DNA of 64,000 nucleotides from assembly GCA_033283325.1 (NCBI GenBank), contig JAWMQO010000006.1, forward strand, positions 263,456 to 327,455. The letters run 5' to 3'. Shown piece by piece: positions 60,446 to 64,000 of this stretch. Origin of the DNA: Mangrovimicrobium sp033283325. Its GTDB lineage: Bacteria; Pseudomonadota; Gammaproteobacteria; Pseudomonadales; Halieaceae. Below the pieces are notes generated by a model. It saw only the letters and a list, made by a program, of their open reading frames with translations, searched no databases and had not been told where the DNA came from. Each line of letters starts with the position of its first letter. The stretch's first letter is position 1. A program made the position numbers and the translations under genes.

Positions 60446-61843
60446 CTACACTGGCGGTTGCCGCTCCACTTCCGCGGCCTCGGCCCGTTCGGTCACCGCG
60501 AGGGGTACGTGCTGCTCCTCCAGGCGGCTGACCAGCCGGAATGCCGCGTAGATTCCCACAATACCGAAAACCAGCGAGCCAACTGCCTCCCCCGCCATCA
60601 CCCCGCGCGCGCCAAACCACTGGGCGCCGAAATACACCGCCGGCAGCGTACCCAGCATGACCCGGCTGAAATTGAAGCCGGTGGCCCAGTGCGGGTGGTG
60701 AAGGTTGTTGAAACTGGCATTGGCGACAAACAGCGCGCCGTTGAAAGCGAAGGCACCGGCGAGGAAATGACAGTAGAAGAGGATCAGTTCGGCCGCCTCT
60801 CCGGTGGCCGAGAAGGCAGCCACGATAAAGTCCGCCGCCAACCAGAGAACACCCCAGACCAGCAGGCAATAAACTGCATTGAACATCGCCGCATTGCGCA
60901 GGGCGTCCCGCACCCTGTCGTAGCGCACCGCGCCCGCGTTCTGGCCGATGATCGGACCCACGGCGCCCGAGAGCGCGAATATGGCGCAGAAGGCGACCGG
61001 CGTGATCCTGCCCATGATGGCAGCGCCCGCTACAGCGCTGTCGCCGAAGCGGGACATGATCCGCAGCACGAATCCGCCGCCGATGGGGGTCGCCAGGTTG
61101 GTGAGAATCGCCGGGGCGGCAATGTGGAGAATCGGCCGGAGGTCGGACAGGAACTCCGGCCAGGAAATCCTCCGTGGCAAGCGGTGAACGTGGTGAAGGG
61201 CGTGCCAGGCGACCGCCAGAACCACGAATCGCGAGGCCGCCGAAGCCCAGGCGGCGCCCTCAAGCCCCCAATCGAAGCCGAAGATGAACAGGGGGTCCAG
61301 AATGGCATTGACCACCGAACCGAGAACTGTCGCCCACATCGAGCGCCGGGCGTCCCCCACAGCGCGGACGCCGGCCGCCGCGCTCATGCCCAGTACCAGG
61401 AACGGCATATTGGGGAGCAGGATGTGGGCGTAATCCAGCGCGTAGCCCAGGGTCACTCCGGTCGCGCCCAGGATGCGCAGCAACTCTTCGAGGTAAAACC
61501 AGCCTACCCCGCTTATCACCACCGAGGTGGCAAAACTGAAGACCAGCCCGCTGCTGCAATAGCGACGGGCGAGCTCGCGGTTGTCGGAGCCCTCGGCGCG
61601 GGCCACCAGCGCACCCAATGCGATTTGCAGGCCGATACTGACCGAGACCAGGAAGAAAATGATTGTGCCGGCATAGCCTACCGCCGCCGCCAGCTCCTGG
61701 TGTCCGAGCAGTGAGAGAAAGTACATGTCGACCATGTCCACCCCGAACATGGTCAGCAGCCCCAGTGCACTGGCGGCCGTCATGTTCAGCACGTGGCGCA
61801 TTGTGGAGCCGCGTGTGAATACGGCCTGGGACTGGGTGGTCAA
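60446..61843 (-). CDS. MATE family efflux transporter
   Basis: Inner-membrane exporter of about 465 aa with twelve helices in two halves (for example GLLTMFGVDMVDMYFLSLLG and VGYAGTIIFFLVSVSIGLQI). MATE proteins expel drugs or metabolites using Na+ or H+. The N-terminal sequence LTTQSQAVFTRGSTMRHVLN resembles relatives that begin MTTQSQ-like (from memory), so a TTG start at 61843 is preferred; ATG 61801 would cut this start. The gene is convergent with DUF5329 and divergent from the desaturase. Confidence 0.82.
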   Translation of the reverse strand: MTTQSQAVFTRGSTMRHVLNMTAASALGLLTMFGVDMVDMYFLSLLGHQELAAAVGYAGTIIFFLVSVSIGLQIALGALVARAEGSDNRELARRYCSSGLVFSFATSVVISGVGWFYLEELLRILGATGVTLGYALDYAHILLPNMPFLVLGMSAAAGVRAVGDARRSMWATVLGSVVNAILDPLFIFGFDWGLEGAAWASAASRFVVLAVAWHALHHVHRLPRRISWPEFLSDLRPILHIAAPAILTNLATPIGGGFVLRIMSRFGDSAVAGAAIMGRITPVAFCAIFALSGAVGPIIGQNAGAVRYDRVRDALRNAAMFNAVYCLLVWGVLWLAADFIVAAFSATGEAAELILFYCHFLAGAFAFNGALFVANASFNNLHHPHWATGFNFSRVMLGTLPAVYFGAQWFGARGVMAGEAVGSLVFGIVGIYAAFRLVSRLEEQHVPLAVTERAEAAEVERQPPV

Positions 61844-62009
61844 TTTGTCATCTCTACTTCCGGGGCGGGCATGATACTGCACATCGCTGTGAAATGCCGG
61901 CCCGGTGGGGCCGGTGATCAGCACTTATGGCCCGGAATCAGGCGACAAGCACGGTCGAACCCGATAACATTGCAGCCGTTTTCAACAGTTAGGAGCGCCG
62001 TCAGTCACC

Positions 62010-63176
62010 ATGATTACGCGCGAGCAGTCCCCTCCCCTCAACCCGATCAACGTCGCCATATTCGTCGGCCTGCCGATAGTGGCGCTCATACTGGTCCCGG
62101 TCTGGGGTTTCTACCAGGGGTTCAGCACGGCGCAGTGGCTCTGGGCCCTGGCCTTTCTCTACCTGAACGGGATGTCGATCACCGGTGGCTATCATCGCCT
62201 GTGGTCCCACAAGGCCTATGAAGCCCACCCCTTGTTGAAGTGGTTCTACGCCCTGTGGGGTGCTGGCGCGCTGCAGAACAGCATTCTCATCTGGTCCTCC
62301 GATCACCGCCGCCACCATCGTCACGTGGACGACAACGAGAAGGACCCCTACTCCGCGGGCCGCGGCCTGTGGTTCAGCCACATGGGCTGGATGTTGCGCA
62401 AGTACAATAGCAACGCCCAGGATTTCCGCAATGCCCTGGACCTGCAGGCCGACCCGGTGGTCATGTTCCAGCACCGCCACTATATCGCCCTGACCGTATT
62501 CATGAACGTTGGCCTGCCACTGCTGCTGGGCATCTACCTCGGCGATGTCATCGGCACCCTGCTGCTGGTCGGCCTGCTGCGCCTGGTGGTCAACCACCAC
62601 TTCACCTTCTTCATCAATTCCCTGGCCCACTTCTGGGGCCGGCGCCCCTACACCGAAACCAACAGCGCCCGGGACAACGACTTCCTTGCCTTCCTTACCT
62701 ACGGTGAGGGCTATCACAACTTCCACCACCTGTTTCAGCGCGATTACCGCAATGGCATCCGCTGGTGGCACTGGGATCCCACCAAGTGGATGATCAACCT
62801 GTGCTCCAGAATCGGGCTCGCCAATGACCTGCAACGGGTGCCCAACTTCCGCATCCAGCGCGCCCTGCTGGATACCCAGTTCAGCCGGGCCCGCAGCCAC
62901 CTGGAACACTCGGGTGGAGCAGAGGGCCTGCGCGCCCTGCTGGAACGCGAGTACCAGCTATTCACCGAGACCATCAACACCTGGAGCCAGTTGCAGTCAC
63001 ACTGGTACGAAAGCAAGAAGATCGCACTTGGCGAGCAGCGGCAGAAGCTTCAGGACAGCTGGGAGAAGACCTCACTGCGCACCAGCCTGAAGGACATCGA
63101 GCACTCCCTCGGCATGCAGCGCAAGCGGCTTGAGCTGCTGATAGCGCAGATGCGCCTTCAGTCCCAGGCAGCCTGA
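62010..63176 (+). CDS. Acyl-CoA/fatty acid desaturase
   Basis: Membrane di-iron desaturase of 388 aa. The three histidine boxes are visible: GGYHRLWSHKAYEAH, SDHRRHHRHVDD and EGYHNFHHLFQRDYRNG. Helices flank them (LPIVALILVPVWGFYQG, LGIYLGDVIGTLLLVGLL). The C-terminal 100 residues form a long coiled-coil extension (RQKLQDSWEKTSLRTSLKDI) not needed for the family fold. The enzyme introduces a double bond, probably delta-9, into saturated acyl chains for membrane fluidity. AGGAG lies 12 bases before the ATG. Confidence 0.9.
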   Translation: MITREQSPPLNPINVAIFVGLPIVALILVPVWGFYQGFSTAQWLWALAFLYLNGMSITGGYHRLWSHKAYEAHPLLKWFYALWGAGALQNSILIWSSDHRRHHRHVDDNEKDPYSAGRGLWFSHMGWMLRKYNSNAQDFRNALDLQADPVVMFQHRHYIALTVFMNVGLPLLLGIYLGDVIGTLLLVGLLRLVVNHHFTFFINSLAHFWGRRPYTETNSARDNDFLAFLTYGEGYHNFHHLFQRDYRNGIRWWHWDPTKWMINLCSRIGLANDLQRVPNFRIQRALLDTQFSRARSHLEHSGGAEGLRALLEREYQLFTETINTWSQLQSHWYESKKIALGEQRQKLQDSWEKTSLRTSLKDIEHSLGMQRKRLELLIAQMRLQSQAA

Positions 63177-63224
63177 ATTACCGGTAGTCAGCGGGTACCT
63201 GCGTGCCCGCCCACTGGCAATCTG

Positions 63225-63251
63225 TTGCCCGGTTCGTTGCGTATCTATAAT
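63225..63251 (+). promoter_or_regulatory. Candidate sigma-70 promoter of glutathione peroxidase
   Basis: A perfect -10 TATAAT at 63246-63251 has TTGCCC at 63225-63230 with a 15-base spacer (TGTTGC at 63223 gives 17). It lies 31 bases before the ATG of the peroxidase gene. Confidence 0.5.
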
Positions 63252-63281
63252 TCCATAATGCAACGCTAGCGGAGATCGCCG

Positions 63282-63761
63282 ATGACAACGATATATGATT
63301 TCAACTGCCCGACCCCCAACGGCCAGGAACGCTCACTGGAAGAGTATCGCGGCAAGGTCCTGCTGATCGTCAACACCGCCTCCAAGTGCGGTTTCACGCC
63401 GCAATTCGCCGGCCTGGAAAAACTCTACGAGAAATACCGTGATCGCGGCCTGGCGATCCTCGGCTTTCCCTGCAACCAGTTCGGTAACCAGGATCCCGGA
63501 AGCAACGATGAGATCCAGGAGTTCTGCCAGTTGAACTATGGTGTCAGCTTCCCCATGTTCGCGAAGATCGAGGTAAACGGGGACGGTACGGACCCCCTGT
63601 TCTCCTACCTGAAGGAACAGGCTCCCGGCCTGATGGGCAACAAGATCAAGTGGAACTTCACCAAGTTCCTGGTGGACCCCCAGGGTAATGTAGTGAAGCG
63701 TTACGCGCCGATTACCAAGCCGGAGAGTATCGAGAAGGATATCGACAAGCTGCTGGCCTGA
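63282..63761 (+). CDS. Glutathione peroxidase
   Basis: Cytoplasmic peroxidase of 159 aa. The active-site Cys is in NTASKCGFTPQFAGLEKLYE; the Gln and Trp of the catalytic set are in GFPCNQFGNQDPG and IKWNFTKFLVD. It has Cys in place of the selenocysteine of vertebrate forms, as usual in bacteria. It reduces hydroperoxides with thiols. GGAGA precedes the ATG. A strong terminator follows. Confidence 0.94.
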   Translation: MTTIYDFNCPTPNGQERSLEEYRGKVLLIVNTASKCGFTPQFAGLEKLYEKYRDRGLAILGFPCNQFGNQDPGSNDEIQEFCQLNYGVSFPMFAKIEVNGDGTDPLFSYLKEQAPGLMGNKIKWNFTKFLVDPQGNVVKRYAPITKPESIEKDIDKLLA

Positions 63762-63783
63762 GCGGATTCCACGCGTAAAAAAA

Positions 63784-63811
63784 GCCCGGCAATTTACTGC
63801 CGGGCTTTTTT
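63784..63811 (+). terminator. Intrinsic terminator of glutathione peroxidase
   Basis: GCCCGGCA (63784-63791) and TGCCGGGC (63798-63805) form a stem with loop ATTTAC, followed by TTTTTT. An A-run on the other side lets it work in both directions. Confidence 0.9.
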
Positions 63812-63821
63812 ATAAGGTCGG

Positions 63822-63922
63822 GGGGCGGCTCCGATCGGGGTCAGAGTCGTGACTCTGACCCCATTCCGTGCGACGGGGCGGCTCCGACCGGGGTCAGAGT
63901 CTCGACTCTGACCCCACTCCGT
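63822..63922. repeat. Two 48-bp repeats with GGGGTCAGAGTC palindromes
   Basis: Two near-identical 48-bp units (63822-63869 and 63875-63922) are separated by five bases. Each holds a palindrome with 12-base arms GGGGTCAGAGTC / GACTCTGACCCC (63837-63862 and 63890-63915) and a two-base loop. They look like REP-type intergenic repeats and lie just after the tuf stop, so they may also end the tuf transcript. Confidence 0.8.
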
Positions 63923-63924
63923 TA

Positions 63925-64000
63925 TTACTCGATGATCTTGGCTACGACGCCAGCACCAACGGTACGGCCACCTTCGCGAATCGCGAAGCGCAGGCCTTCT
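63925..64000 (-). CDS. tuf: Elongation factor Tu, C-terminal end (partial)
   Basis: The minus strand encodes the last 24 codons of EF-Tu (EGLRFAIREGGRTVGAGVVA, KIIE) and a TAA stop at 63925-63927. The sequence is the universally conserved domain 3 end. The gene continues beyond the window. Confidence 0.95.
   Translation of the reverse strand, partial: EGLRFAIREGGRTVGAGVVAKIIE

Noticed and set aside
60458..61714. 418-codon frame antisense to the MATE exporter
   Set aside because: Antisense to a clear multi-helix transporter, with composition of a shadow frame.
1..64000. CRISPR arrays, rRNA genes or insertion-sequence transposases
   Set aside because: I found no regularly spaced repeats, no rRNA-like stretches and no transposase; the only recombinase is the tyrosine integrase.

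Overview
The window looks like chromosome of a high-GC marine gammaproteobacterium, probably of the Halieaceae/Cellvibrionales type. This rests on the ruvCAB-ybgC-tolQRAB-pal-cpoB-queE-queC-tRNA-Lys order, the paired PA2778/PA2779-type genes, the many secreted hydrolases and the ChrR/RpoE-like photo-oxidative genes. Taxonomy is inferred from gene content; no 16S or complete marker gene is present.

Layout. 1-9.2 kb: a vWA (YfbK-like) membrane protein, a secreted ExeM/NucH nuclease, an NTF2-like protein, a P-type proton ATPase and a PA2778/PA2779 lipoprotein-peptidase pair. 9.3-15.5 kb: a minus-strand MoxR-DUF58-DUF4381-BatA/BatB-BatC-BatD operon in which the two vWA proteins are fused. 15.6-19.2 kb: a translationally coupled pair, a TPR-GGDEF diguanylate cyclase and an unusual SARP-alpha/beta-hydrolase fusion. 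19.3-29.5 kb: a PA-domain metalloprotease, VanZ, a LecA-like small protein, an S9 peptidase, a tautomerase, a CadC-like regulator and AsmA. 29.5-34.8 kb: envelope proteins (two beta-barrels, a SYLF-like lipoprotein, a glycine-zipper protein, a phospholipase D lipoprotein), a broken DUF389 gene and an FNR-type box. 34.9-38.1 kb: a light/UV cluster (DUF6482, FeS-type photolyase, GTP cyclohydrolase I, DUF2892 protein) with a strong match to a singlet-oxygen ECF promoter before folE.

38.2-41.5 kb is the most interesting part. A 3.3-kb AT-richer island is inserted in tRNA-Lys(UUU), bounded by perfect 46-bp direct repeats. It carries a tyrosine integrase and a compact three-gene minus-strand operon: a TIGR04255 family protein, a 117-aa orphan, and a 171-aa protein with an SQSCDLEN motif. 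The original tRNA terminator now lies beyond the far end of the island, so the cargo sits directly downstream of the tRNA promoter with no obvious intervening terminator. This is the best candidate for an undescribed (possibly defence) system.

41.5-53.5 kb: queC-queE, the Tol-Pal envelope complex, ybgC, ruvABC, a YebC/PmpR protein, aspS and an FmdB zinc ribbon, all on the minus strand with many TGATG/ATGA-type junctions. 53.6-64 kb: a histone-H1-tailed HU protein, proS, a lytic transglycosylase, a LuxR regulator next to a glutamine-synthetase-like ligase, an endonuclease/phosphatase with DUF5329, a MATE exporter, a fatty-acid desaturase, a glutathione peroxidase, two GGGGTCAGAGTC palindromes and the 3' end of tuf at the window edge.
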